A stretch of DNA of 64,000 bases from Neostapfia colusana. Taxonomy: Eukaryota > Streptophyta > Magnoliopsida > Poales > Poaceae. The stretch lies in the NCBI GenBank assembly GCA_030760725.1, contig JASWHV010000012.1, positions 45,043,652 to 45,107,651 on the forward strand. Direction: 5' to 3'. The translations under genes and the position numbers were made by a program. The number at the start of each line of letters is the position of its first letter. The first letter of the stretch is position 1. Positions 42,429-54,170 of this stretch are shown here, piece by piece. A model generated the notes under the pieces. That model ran no database searches, was not told where the DNA came from, and saw nothing but the letters and a program-made list of their open reading frames with translations.

Positions 42429-45418
42429 CTAAGAGTCCCCGGACTCCCGCTGGAACCTAGAGGCCACGAGGGTGGCCATGTCCCCGACTTCGGCCCTGGC
42501 AGCTTCCTCCCGCTCGACGACGGGGCCTAGTCGCACCGGCTCCAGAGAGAAGGAAGGGTCTTGGCTCTGGAAGCACGCCAGCACGTTCGTGGCGACCTCC
42601 TTCGCCAGGCCTCGTCCCTCCACCTCAAGCTTGTTGGCGATCACCGCTTCGAGCCTGCCCAGCTTGGCACCGATGGACTCAAGCGCCGGGATTGCCTCAG
42701 ACACCTCCTGCGCTGGAGCCTCCGTCCGCACCGGGCTGAAACCGAGGGGAACCAGGGCGGACCCCGCCTCAGCGACAAAGCTCCAGACCGCTCGGGCCTC
42801 GACAGACCGCGAAGCCTGGAGTTCTCCACCTCTTGGCGGGACGCCAGCTTGCGATCCAGCGCTGCCTGGTGCTCCTGGGAGGATTGCTCCTCCCTCGCGG
42901 CAACAGCAGACTTGCGGAGCCCCAGCTCCTCGGCCCGAGCCCTCAGCTTGCCCTCGCTGGCCTCCAGCCGTGCGGCGACTTTCTTCTCCTCGGCCCCCAC
43001 GGCACGCTCCCGATCCGCGACGGCGCACTCGCGGCGAGCCACCTGCAGCCGCAGCTCCTCCGCGGCAGTGGAACGCGCTTCAGCCCTGGCGCGAGCTTCG
43101 CGGGTCTCCTGGCGGAGCCGCCGGGTCTCCGAGCCAAGGCGGTCAACGGCCCTCTTCTGAGCATCGAGCAACGCCTCCGTGGCATCAAGCCTCGACTACC
43201 TCGAGTCGAGCTCTGCCTTAGCCTCCTGGGTCCGCTGCTTCAGGAGATGCTCCCAGCTAAGGAGACGGTCTCTCTCTCCAGCTAGCACCTCCCGCTCCCG
43301 CTCGAAGGCGGCCTGGACCTGCCAGACGCCAGCCTGGGCAAGCCCCAAGGTATCCGCTAGGGGCAGCGGGGCGGCAGAGGAAGGAGCCACGCCCCTGACC
43401 TCCCCCGTCACGTCCACGACTGGTGGAGGTGCCGGTGCCTCGGCAACTGAGGCGAGGCGCTGATCTGGGGAAGCCAGGGGGCCAGCAGCTGCACCCGCGG
43501 CTGCCCTTCCAGCCTCAGCACCGGACTTCCGAGTTGGCCAAGGAAGACGAGCGGGTGCTGCCGCCGCCACCGCGGGGGATGGTCCCGCCGGCACAGAAGA
43601 AGCCCCCGCCGACTTGGGGGCCGCCGGAGCCGCCGCAGCTCCCGGACGCTGCGGCGCAGAGCCTCCGCTGGCCGGAGATGGCCGGGGAATAGACTCGCCC
43701 CCGGCAGCCGGTGTGTCCCTGCCGACATAAGAAGCTCTCAGGCTAATAAAGGAGAAAGGAACGCCACTTCTAAAAGCCGGAAAGAGCAACACTTACCGGG
43801 CGACGTGAGCGCTCCAACGGGCTTGGAGCCCTGGCCTCCGAGCCGGGACAGAACCACCAGAACCTGCCGCCGGCGTCTGCGCCTGCGCCGCAGGCACCCG
43901 GACCGGCGGAGTAGGAGGAAGAGCAGTAGGGCCCCTGTCAGTGGCGCCCCTAGCGCTGCTCGCCGATCCGACCCCTGAGGCCCGGATCACCTGCGCCCCC
44001 GGATGAGTCCTAGCGCTGCTCCTTTCGACGCCGCTGCTGGCCGTGCCTGCAGCCGGGACGCTCACTGGCTGTGGCGCCTGAGCCCTCGGCTCACCCCCGG
44101 GCATCACCCCACCGAAGTCCCTCCTTGAAGCTCCTCCGCCTGAAGAAGGGAGGCGGGACGCCTGGGGCTCCTTGGACCGCCGCTGTCCGAGAAGAGACCC
44201 GCCGGAGCTGGAGACCCGAGATCTCTTTGGGTCGCCACCCGACGAACCAGCGCCTCCGAGAGATGGGCGCAAGGGTACCCCGACCCCTCTGGCTCGGCGC
44301 AAACGACGCCCTCGGAGGGGACCGGGCATGTTTCTTCTCTGGCTGCCCGGGGGCCGGCTCCTTTCCCTTCCCCTTGTCGACGGTCTGAGCTCCGTCGACC
44401 CTCGGTGCGGGTCGGGCAGCGGTAGACGCCTCGCGCTCCGCCCCGGAGCGCTCGACCCCGGGAATCGAGATCCCCCGGAGGGCATCCCCATCCTAATGAA
44501 TGGCAATCCCGATGTCGTCAAGGTTCGACATCTTCTACAGCAACTCCGCCCTCCTCTGCGGCTCCAAGAAGAGGGGAGTGCCAGAGGCCGGGAAGGTGAG
44601 GTCGCCACCGGTGACGAAGTCGCTGCTCACCTTGGCCACCATCTCGTACAACTCCTCCTTAGATGGGTCGGAGCCGAGACCCCTCTCCAGCCTGGTGCAG
44701 TCGAGCTCGCCGGTGTAGTACCACGCCAGGCGGTTGCGTTGCTGCAAGGGCGCAATACGGCGCGACAGGAAATCTATCAGCACCATCAGGGACGTCAGCC
44801 CCTCGTTGGCCAGGAACCAGATCCGCTCCAAGACCAGCGCGTACTCCGGCTCCAGCTCCGGGATCTCCTCCCAGAAGCGACGCTCGATGGTCGGGCCGAC
44901 AGTTGGGAGCTGCAGGCGATCATGCTCGTCGGTTTGCACGATCACCCAGTTCTCCCTCCAGTTTTCCCACCTCGACGCACCGAAAGGTAGAAGGTACCCA
45001 GAGGCCTTCAGATCCTTGCAGCGATGCTGGAAGTAGTACGCCCCCAGCTGATTCTTCGAGCTGCGCCCGGTCGTCCGCAACAAGAAGAAGTAGCGGAAGA
45101 GCATCACTGAAGCGTGCACCCCCATGAACATCTCGCAGAAGTGCACGAAGACGGCGGCCATCGCGAAGGAGTTGGGGGAGAGGTGATGGAGCTGGAGACC
45201 GTACGTCTCCAGCAGCGTCACGAAGAAGGAAGAAATTGGCGGGACAAACCCCGCCATGGCGTAGGCGGTGAAGAAGACTATTTCCCCCTTCTCCAGGAGC
45301 AGGGGGAGAGATCCCTTTCGGAGCCAGCGCTTCTGCTCCTCCGTGTTCCAGCCCAGCAGCCTGCGCACTGACCCGAGCTCGGCCGACCGAGACGCGGCGG
45401 AGGCAAGTTGGAAGCCAT
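42429..45418 (-). pseudogene. Antisense gene of gypsy I (Transposase_28-like N-terminus, coiled-coil C-terminus)
   Basis: Read leftwards from ATG at 45418. The best exon frame is 45365-44535, about 277 residues. It has FFTAYAMAGFVPPISSFFV, LHHLSPNSFAMAAVFVHFCE and MFMGVHASVMLFRYFFLLR, the Pfam family 'putative gypsy type transposon' (Transposase_28) found in antisense ORFs of grass Tat elements. A Ser/Pro/Arg-rich middle follows (44608-43797), then a 78-base intron. The C-terminal coiled coil is DAQKRAVDRLGSETRRLRQ and on to LEAVIANKLEVEGRG (43718-42429). Breaks: frameshift near 45370, TAGs near 44530 and 44490, TAG near 43198, frameshift near 42800. Role in the element is unknown. Confidence 0.75.
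43719..43796 (-). other. Predicted intron in the antisense gene
   Basis: On the minus strand the donor is CCCG|GTAAGT and the acceptor GTCGGCAG|GGACAC. Removing these 78 bases joins the frame ending HVA-R to the frame beginning DTPAAGGES without a stop, split within one arginine codon. Without splicing, TAA follows at once. Confidence 0.65.
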
Positions 45419-45911
45419 GGCAGGCGGAAGCTCAAGAACAAGGAAGACAAGGGCGCAAGAGCTCAAGGAAGATGCAAGAGCTGGGAAGTGCGAAGGGAAG
45501 CCGCGATGCGGGTGAGATCCCCTTTTAAACTTCCCAGGCACGATTCAAAGTGATTCAAAACTCTTCGAATACGCTGCTTGGACAACCGCTTCAGCTCCAA
45601 GACCAAGCGTCGATGACAAGTGGACCCAAGCCATCCAGCTGAAGCGGTGGGCCAAGAAGTCAGTCTCTCAAGAAGATGAGCCGACAGGACGCTTCGGCGG
45701 TTCCCGAAAAGGCGTTGCGACGTGCGGAAGTGGCAGCCTTGGGAACCGCCGCAGTAAAAGCAGCCATCAAGTGGGGCACACGCTCCCACGATCCCGTGAC
45801 TGTTCATGCTCCGGCAACGGTCAAAGCGGGTCTTCGAGAAGGTGCGGAGTGGAATAGACGGAGGCCCCACCTCGGGCTCGCTATCTCCCTCGAGATGGGT
45901 CTGGGGGCCAC
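45419..45911 (+). other. Non-coding tail of gypsy I before 3' LTR
   Basis: Contains the presumed upstream region of the antisense gene. A weak purine tract TCTGGGGGCCAC ends at 45911. Confidence 0.6.
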
Positions 45912-47121
45912 TGTCGGTACCCTCAATATGGGGTACCCCTGCGCACAGGGGAAATTGCCTAAGGACCTCGCCCTTCTCCGCAAGGAGAGCTCCGAAGGCG
46001 CCATGTGTCCAGCAGGGCCGGACATCCCTCTCCTCTGAGGTAAGCTCCGGGCCCGCCACGTGGCCAACTGAGCCGGACCTCCCCCCTCCGCGGGGAGAGC
46101 TCCGGAGGCTCCACGTGTCCAGTGGGGCCGGACCTCCCTCTCCTCAGAGGAGAGCTCCGGGCCCGCCACATGGCCAACTGAGCCGGACCTCCCCCCTCCG
46201 CGGGGAGAGCTCCGGAGGCTCCACGTGACCAGCGGGGCCGGACCTCCTTCTCCTCAGAAGAGAGCTCCGGGCCCGCCACGTGGCCAGCAGAGCCGGACCT
46301 CCCCCCTCCGTGGGGAGAGCTCCGAAGGCTCCACGCGTCCAGTGGGGCCGGACCTCCCTCTCCTCAGAGGAGAGCTCCGGGCCCGCCACGTGGCCAGCAG
46401 AGCAGCGCTACTTGCCCCCGCGCGGTAGGCGGCAAGAGTAAAGATGCGCCATACCTTGCCCGTACAAGGTATTCAAGACCCGCACCTTCCGCCCAAGGCG
46501 CGGAGACGCGGAGCACGCCTCTGTCAGGTGCCGTTGCGCCCAATCACATCACAGTGAAGACTGGCGCACCGCGTCAGAGGCTGCATGCCAATAAACATAG
46601 CGACAAGACATCCCCTGCCGCCCCTGCCATCATCAACCACTACGACTAGCTTGCGGCATGGGCAGGGCGGCAGAATGAAGGCTCGGAAGCCCTCGCCAGA
46701 GACAACTACCGGCATAACTGCAGATACGGTAGATGGCAGGCAATCTCTCCGGGACCACCTGTCGGGTCCCGGGACCACCTGTCGGGTCCCGGGACCACCT
46801 GTCGGGTCCCGGGACCACCTGTCGGGTCCCGGGACCACCTGTCGGGTCCCGGTCCCACCTTGTAAGCCGCCCGAGCCTTTGACTATAAAAGGCTCGGGTA
46901 GGCAACGTTAGCAAGGGTTCGCGCCTCAGCCATTCACACCTGAGGGTTCGACATTTTACACTCTCACGCAGGGTTCGCTCCTGAGCACCAAGCAATACAA
47001 TGAGCACCTCTGCTCACCGTGGACGCGTAAGCTCTCCGTGAGTGACTAGCCCCTCCGAAAAAGAACCTCCGCGGGCTGCCCAGAGCAGGCCCGGGGGAAG
47101 TGTCGGCTACACACTTTGACA
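45912..47121 (+). repeat. 3' LTR of gypsy I
   Basis: Partner of 33535-34736. It has five tandem copies of a 20-bp unit where the 5' LTR has one, and lacks a 75-base block of the 5' LTR. Confidence 0.92.
46751..46850. repeat. Five perfect 20-bp units in the 3' LTR
   Basis: GGGACCACCTGTCGGGTCCC five times without a difference. The unit has inverted ends (GGGACC/GGTCCC), so it can pair with itself. Lies just before the TATA box region. Confidence 0.95.
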
Positions 47122-47668
47122 ATATTAAATATGTGTTGAATGTTTTCTATATTAAATGTGTGTATATATGTCTGTTTGTTAAAGTGTGAAATGTGTCGAT
47201 AAATGATTGGTTTAGGCAATATGACCATAGTATATTCGTGAGCTTAAAAAAAGCCCACGATAATATGGCCACAGTATTTTCGTGGGCCTCAAAAGAGCCC
47301 ATGATAATATGAGCAAAGTATTTTCGTGGGCCAGACCCGGCCAATGAAAATATTATTTTCGTGGGCCAGAACCGGCCCATGAAAATATTATTTTCGTGGG
47401 CCAGACCCGGCCCATGAAAATATTATTTTTGTGGGCCGGGTCTGGCCCATGAAAATAATATTATTTTCATGGGCCGGGTCTGGCCCACGAAAATATACGT
47501 ATTTTCGTGGGTGGCCCACGGAAAAAAGTGTATTTTTGACAGTTTAATTTCGTGAGCCAGAGGCACACGAAAATAATGGAAAAACCCACGAAGATAAATA
47601 TTGTCGTGAGCTTTATAGATATTGTGGTGGGTTCCTGGCCCATGAAAATAATTCGGTTTCATGTAGTG
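47122..47668. repeat. Right subterminal array of CACTA H
   Basis: From about 47230, eight or more palindromic units TATTTTCGTGGGCC...GGCCCATGAAAATA, ending with the terminal GTTTCATGTAGTG. The first 100 bases are interior AT-rich DNA. Loops carry GACCCGG or its inverse. Confidence 0.85.
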
Positions 47669-48371
47669 CAACTTGTTGTTCCACCTTTCTACTGCGTTCG
47701 TATCCCTAACTGGATTGTTTTAAATTTCTGCAACCCAAGTATCGAAGTCTTCACAAGAGAACTAACTTCCATTTTGAATGGTCTTTTGGTCCCCATCAAT
47801 TGATATGGTGTATGGTCAGAAACGCCTTATCAGGAGCCTGAACTGAAACTAATGGGTATTTAAATTTCCATTCTGTTGTCATCAATACACTATCTAGCTT
47901 TTCGTATGTTGGGGTGGGGAGGGGTTTGCCCAATTAAATTGAAGACATGTTAACTCAATATCCTGAAAATCAAAACTGCCTATGACAACATGAAACAAGA
48001 AAGGCCATCGGTCGTTAAATCTATCATTATTCTTCTCTTTACTACTCCTTAGAATATTGAAGTCAACCCCTATTACTGTGGGTAGGGGGTTCTACTGACA
48101 TGTGCCTATAAATTCTATTACGAATGCCATTCTTAAATTATCCTGGGTTAGTCAATATACTGCTATAGGATCCACTTAAACTGTTGTATAGATGGAACTT
48201 TATTAGAAATTCACCTTTTACAATCAGTGACACTTGTACTACAGTCGCATTTGTCCCCTAAAAAGATGCCTCCCGATCGTCTACGAGGTGGAAGACAGTG
48301 TCACAAAATACATATCCTATATCCTGATCTGCTCCTTACAAAAGTCAATTAAGGTTCATCCTAGACATATC
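47669..48371 (-). pseudogene. L1-type LINE endonuclease remnant
   Basis: Read leftwards from 48371, continuing into 31086 once CACTA H is removed. Apurinic-type endonuclease motifs: GEFLIKFHLYN, VIGVDFNI (the GDFN box), EKNNDRFNDRWPFLFHVVIG, FDFQDIELTCLQFNWANP, then QNGNLNTH and DTNAVERW. Endonuclease nicks target DNA to prime LINE insertion. Stops and frameshifts throughout. Cut on the right by gypsy LTR J. Confidence 0.82.
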
Positions 48372-51300
48372 TGTGAAATCCCAAAAAGTCTAGCAAGTGG
48401 AGCTGAAATTCACACCGAGAAAAGGTGAGGGAATTTAAACTTTTGAATTTAAAAGTGTGAGCTCCAAGTCTAAACCGGAACTTGCAAAAGTCCCGAACAC
48501 GGATGTCTAAAGCTACCATTTAGTTCTTCACACATCCACGGGTAGCCCGGCAAATTTTCGGAGGATTTGAAAAGGATTTACTAGTCGTTGGAATTAAAAT
48601 GGGAGAAAATTTGAATTTGAATTTAAATCTCTGTTTCAAATTCCGACTTCACCGAAATTCAAATTTGAGTGTTCGATTGTGTTCCTCACACTTATTTTGT
48701 TCTACCCTCCAATTTTGGAAATTTTCGGACAAAATCCGTGTGGGAATCCTAAAGCACAGAGAGGGGGAAGAATTGGGGTGGTGGACCCCACCGGTCAGTC
48801 TAACGAAAATGCAAACTGACCCCTGGAGTCGGTAGCGCACGCCACCTCCCGGCAACGTCGGCCAACCGACATGGACCGAGCGCCACCTCCTGCTCGCTAG
48901 GGAAGGAGACCGAGTGAAGCAACCAGTGCTCTGTCGTGACCTGTTTTTTTCTCTCGCAGTGTTCACTTCCTCCGCACACAACCGACGCAACTCGCACAAG
49001 CGGTCGACCTCGCTGCTCCCCGGCATCCGAGCGCTAGAGGCTCTGTCGTGGCCGATGCCCTACACGAAAAAGGTCCGCTCCAAGGTCTGACCTCACCTTC
49101 TCTCGTGCATCGTTGGTGGATAATTTCTATGTTTATTGCGTCGGTATCCGTAGGACCGAGCCTCACCAATCTTCAAAATTCACGGTGATGCCTCTACCAT
49201 CACTTGTACCGAGCTATAGACATGATGTACACCCTCTGGCGCTCCTTTAGGATCAAAAGGCATCAAAAACCATCAAGTGTAGGTGCTGTTCTTTGAGAAT
49301 TTTGAGCCGGCACCGATTTTCACCCTAGGTCGCCGATGAGCCCCTACTTACAACCACTTTTGAGCTGATTTGAGCTCATGCCGGTGCTTAGGATGCCACC
49401 ACGGTGCTCTAGGAAGAAAAACCGAAGCAAATGAGAAACTGTGGAGGGAGTGCGATGCCGCCGAAGGTTATACGCTGCCGTCGCCGAGGGGTTTTCGGGG
49501 ACCGAGGCCCTCGGTTGAACCCGGGGATGAGTTGGCCGTGGTCCAAAAGGAGGAGGTGGCGAGTTTGGGGGCAAGGGAAGGCCGGACAGGCGGGTTTCGT
49601 GGACCTCACTGGTGCTCACCGCCGCACGCCGCCACCAGCCCCTGTTGGCGCGAGGTGGAAGAGGAATCTGTCATGTGGGGCCCGCAGTAGGTGTTTAAAC
49701 ATTTCCAGATTTTCCCTAATTCGGTTTAAACTTTGAAGAGCCCTAACTTTTGATAGGAACCCCCAAAAACTGTGAAATAAATTCCATTAGATTCCTCTCA
49801 GTGAGTACTATATAGGTGTGTATCCCAATTGGTATGAAAATCCCTAGATTTGGCTCATTAATTCAATTAATTAAAATCTTGTAGGAATTTTTACAGGAGT
49901 TCCGTGTATTGGAAAATTCCCAAATTCGGGTAGGACATTCTTCCAAAAATCCTTGAACTCCAGTAAAAATTTCAGAGGCATTGGATTCCAGTCCCTTGGC
50001 CATATGTAGTTTCAATCCTCTATGTCTCTGAAAAATAGGAAAAATAACAGAGACCTTTTCAGAGAATTTCTCCAAACTTGTAAAATCCATATCTCTGACT
50101 AGGAAGCTCCAAATTGAGCGAACCAAATTTTGTTGGATTCATATCTTCGAATACTATCTAGCAAAACAAGTTTCAGCTTATGAAACTTATCCTTTTCCAG
50201 AATTAATTCCCTTAAATTTAAACTGTGGGGAATTTTATTTGGAGAATTCCTTTGTGGGAAATTCTGAAATTTGGCTAGGATGTTCATTTGAAAATCCTTG
50301 AGTCACAGGAAAAATTTCAGATCTATTCAAGTTAATTTAGTCCCCCTAATGGTGTGATTAAGTGAACTGCCCTGAGAAAATGGAAAAATGTACAGAAACA
50401 TTTTTCAGATTTTCTCAAATCTTGTTTAGGGCATAACTTCATCTAGGATTCTTCAAATGACATGAAACCAATTCCATTAGAACTATCTCAAACTCTAGTT
50501 TACAGAAAGTAATGGTTTGAGCCATGAAAATCTCTGGAAATCCTTAGAAGCTCTAGTAATTACCAAATAGACTTTTATTTGTACAGTGCTCAAATGAACT
50601 TTGTTTCAAATGAAACTTGGTCAAGTCTCTTTTTAGGATCCTATCAAGCCACCATAAAAATTTCAGAGCCAAAGGGGAGGGATAGCTAGAGTTATTCTCT
50701 TTACATCTTCAATTTAACACATTGCATTTAAATTGACATATCGTACATTGCTTACTGGTAGTCTCTGAAGGCAAAGAGATCCCGGAAGTTTTGGATTTCA
50801 TACTTCCGGACGAAGCACTAACATCCGACTGGCAGCAACAAGGCAAGCCCTGGTTTGCATTTAACAAAGTTATAAAGGTTTGCTTTATATATACTTTAGC
50901 TTGAGGTATTTATGTGCATTAGGTGTAGGATGGATGAAACCCAAATGCATAGCCAGATTATTCCCACAAAAGTGAGGGTAGGGTATAAGTCCTCGAGTAG
51001 TATATGCTCTGATTAATATGCATGGACTTAGGTACAAGTCGAGTAGTTGTAATCTACTCGCGAGTATAGGCTTGGGACACACGGCATTGGTTCGAGTGAT
51101 GTGAGAGCACTTCAGTAAGAAAATGAGACTAGGCAGAGGCTAGGGCGCAGCAAGAGGAAGACTTTTGGGCGCAGCCCTGACCGTTTCGATTGAGGACCGA
51201 TCTGTGTGTGGCCCACACTGATCAAGTTTGAACGTACCGAAGGCATATCGTATATAGGGCCCCGATAAACTGATGTAACCTATACCTCCGGGCATCGAGG

Positions 51301-52228
51301 CATAACGCACCGATTTATAGGTGTAGGATGAGGGCATCAAGGTGGAAATCCTCTAACGGGCATAGAGAGATGCTCCGTGTTGGGAACCTCCTGTCCATTT
51401 GGTTGTGACCAGTTCGATGTTTGGGCTGTTTGGTGAAAGGTTGTCCCTTACGACATCGAGTGAGCATGCTGTGCAGCTCCACGGGTGGGCGTACATGACG
51501 TGCTATTCGGGTATCCCTGCAGGTGTATATCGAGTCGATTCGCCGTCCCTCGCGGTGATGAGTACCACTTATTCACTGAGTCATGACGTATATTAATATA
51601 TGGAATGTTATGATTCAATATTGTTGTTATGAATAATTTGTGTTGCTACATGTGTGCCACCAAATATTGCTTACTAAATTTCAGATTCATGAACTGTTAA
51701 TTTGTGGCTAAAAGATGAACTAAGGATGAACTTGTAGGCGTGTCCGATTGCTGCAATTCACCATCCTATCTTCGTTATGACCTGCATGTAGAGTTTCATA
51801 TGTAGGCGCGTCGGTTAAGACTTGCTGAGCAGTCGTGCTCACAGTTGCTGCTATTGAGTGTTTGCAGGTGATGACTACCCCACGGACTCGGGGTATGAGT
51901 CCACCGGCGAGGGCTTCCCTCCGTCGGGGACCACGGCTGAGTAGGAGCCATACATGCCGCGCTGAGCTGAGGAGTGGAGCTAGTGTGGGTTGTCCATAAG
52001 GCTGGACAACCGCCTTTTGCTAGTTAGGTGGGTGTGAGTTGTAAAAATTTAGCTTCCGCAGTTGTAGACTCTGTATATAGATGTAAACTGAAGGCTTGTA
52101 CTACTTTGTACATATTCAGTTGTTTTCTATGTAATACAATGTGTTTCCTTATGCTGTGTGCTGTCGGGTGTCGCATCGTGCGGCACCACCCTCTGAGATC
52201 CTGGGCGTACGGATTTGGGTCCGTCACA
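48372..52228 (+). repeat. 5' LTR of gypsy element J (about 3.9 kb)
   Basis: Starts TGTGAAATCCC and ends GGGTCCGTCACA, followed by a Met-type priming site, which fixes it as a 5' LTR on the + strand. The distal part (51470-52210) contains TATTCGGGTATCCCTGCAGG and GCCGTCCCTCGCGGTGATGAG, also found reversed at 63780-63900. No protein domains. The start is less certain than the end, because its partner LTR is not in the window and it abuts LINE sequence. Confidence 0.65.
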
Positions 52229-52231
52229 GGC

Positions 52232-52244
52232 TGGTATCAGAGCT
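52232..52244 (+). other. Primer binding site of gypsy J
   Basis: TGGTATCAGAGCT, three bases after the LTR end; complementary to initiator methionine tRNA. Confidence 0.85.
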
Positions 52245-52425
52245 TCTTAGGGGATAGCACAATAAATAAGGACAGTGTTACGGGAAAACTTAGGATTATG
52301 GTGAGGAATCGCTAGTATGCCCAAATAAGGACTATAGTAGTATAGTTACTTAAAGTGGCATGACTAACATATGTGTTATAATTCTGAATTTTGATTATGT
52401 AATGACACACCTACGCTCAGGTAAA
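52245..52425 (+). other. Leader of gypsy J, interrupted by copia K
   Basis: Non-coding, ends with GTAAA, the left duplication of K. The leader continues at 62377. Confidence 0.65.
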
Positions 52426-54170
52426 TGTAGGATCGAAGTACACGTGTAAAGCTACCAGAGGGGGGTGAATGGTAGATAAAAACTTTTCAGCGGAAGCAAC
52501 AAAACACCCCTCAGCAGAAAACCGATCTGTTAAAGAAACCATGTGTGCGACTAATCTAAAAGTGTTCAACTGTGACAAAACTAGTATAGATTGTATAGAA
52601 TCAAGTCTCGAAGACGTCACAACAAGAATCATGAAAATCTGTTGAGAGAAACTCAAGTTACGATCGAAAGATCGAACAAAGGTCAATCTGTCCTACGCGA
52701 GAAAAACAGTTCTGGAATACTGTAAAGAAACTCGTGTAGATCATAAACCACAAATTCAATGACCGTGAAATTTTCATAAATGATAGATAATCAAGTTGTG
52801 AATACAATCCAAAAAGAATCACATCAATTGGATCTGTAAAACTCGAGTTATGATAAAACCACCGAAGCAAGGTAGTGCTGAACAGAAACTCGACGAGAAA
52901 AACTTGTCTGAAACAAGTCGGACGAACAAGGCACAAAAGTTCCTTTAGAATACGAATTTTGTTTATCAAACACAATAGGAACAGCTCCAAAGTCGTGTTA
53001 TCCATGAGCCTTGGCCTCCCTTGCTTATATAACCAGCTCTATGGCCAATCCAATTCAAACTAGGACTCCTACTCCTACTTGGATTCAAACTGTAACTTTC
53101 CAATACTGCTCAAGACTCTTCTATACGCAGATAGAAGCAATCTTAAGACTTCCAAACACCTTAGGAATGTCCCAAACATTCCTAAAACAACTCTACTTCA
53201 TGCCTAACATGAAATCGTGTTATAACCAACTCGAAACCTTCCATAAACAAACCATAATCGCCTCAGCCGCAGCCTGAGCGCAAAATCCAGCCGGTTGAAC
53301 CTTTTCAACCATATCTCCACTTCCATATCTCTTCACCATGCCTTGGAACCATGTTGCCACGTCCATGCACTCCTTGCACACGTGCAAACACCTTCCAACA
53401 ACATCCACGATACCTTCATATGCATTGTTCTTGATCCAAACATGCTGCGCGACCTCCCGATCAACTCAACCACAATTCCTCCCGAACTTGGTTGTTGAAC
53501 CTCATCTTCTCCCTAAGACTAGTTCAATGGATCCCGTCACCATCCATGTCTTGAACTCAAGCAACACCTGCACATGAATAAACAACCAATACTTCCAAGC
53601 ACAAGTCCTCGACTTGACTCTCGTTAGTTCCGAAACTACAACATCTTACGTGAGCACCTCACATAAGCATGTTGTAAACCATAGCAAAATGATATCAGCC
53701 ATAACCACCAAAACACACCAAAAACTTAGTAAAATAATACTAAGCAAACTTTCCACAAGAATAAAGCAAGTTCAAACATTGCAAGTTAAAAGCAAAACCA
53801 TGGCAATCAAGCTCCGAACCTTACCAAATCTAACCGGACCTTGAACCGGAGCTTACCAAAGCTAGTCGGACCTAGCGCCGGAGCTTACTAAAGCTTAGTC
53901 GGACCTAGCACGGAACTTACCAAAGCTAGTTGGACCTAGCACGGAACTTACCAAAGCTAGTCGGACCTAGCACCGGAGCTAGCAAAAACAAGTCGGACCT
54001 AGCCAAAATAAGTCAGACCTAGACAAAGCAAGTCGGACCTTACGTCGTACCTATCGTCGGACCTTATAGGAGCTCGGACCTAGAGTCGGACCTTGTTAAA
54101 AAGGTGCTTTGGTAGTATTCAAAACTTTTATCATCAAAGCCAATGTATTCAGCACACATAGGTCTCACAA
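52426..54170 (-). repeat. 3' LTR of copia K
   Basis: Partner of 60688-62376. It is longer by about 55 bases, mostly extra units of the CTAGTCGGACCTAGC repeat (53840-54090). Inverse TATA at about 53020. Confidence 0.92.

Larger units (their letters stand above)
33535..47121 (+). mobile_element. Ty3/gypsy element I, Tat lineage, nested in CACTA H
   Basis: LTRs of 1202 and 1210 bases (TGTCGGTACC...TTTGACA) and an exact ATATT duplication (33530-33534, 47122-47126). Order: LTR, non-Met priming site, gag-protease, RT, RNase H, an extra archaeal-type RNase H, integrase, a 4.9-kb 3' region with U3-like repeats and an antisense gene, LTR. Dual RNase H and antisense ORF are marks of the Tat group in grasses. 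13.6 kb. LTRs differ at roughly 6% in the first 175 bases plus large indels. Several inactivating changes. Confidence 0.93.
31087..47668 (+). mobile_element. CACTA (En/Spm) element H inserted in the LINE and containing gypsy I
   Basis: Left end CACTACAGTAAAAC at 31087; right end GTTTCATGTAGTG at 47668, an inverted match (21 of the first 27 bases by eye). The 3-bp duplication CAA is exact (31084-31086 and 47669-47671), the size CACTA elements make. The same LINE gene lies on both sides. Both ends carry arrays of TTTTCGTGGGCC/GGCACACGAAAA palindromes. No transposase gene was recognised, so it is non-autonomous. Without gypsy I it is about 3.0 kb. Confidence 0.88.

Noticed and set aside
45676..46428. 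Overlapping ORFs around the 3' LTR of gypsy I
   Set aside because: They cross the LTR boundary and consist of the U3 repeat; not coding.
52229..52250. tRNA gene
   Set aside because: The tRNA-like word TGGTATCAGAGC is the primer binding site after an LTR; no cloverleaf follows.
53011..53577. Ser/Thr/Pro-rich small ORFs in LTR of K, repeated at 61274-61840 and reversed at 5455-5968 and 14904-15470
   Set aside because: They recur because the LTR recurs four times; they lack domains and conserved starts and lie across the TATA and repeat region.
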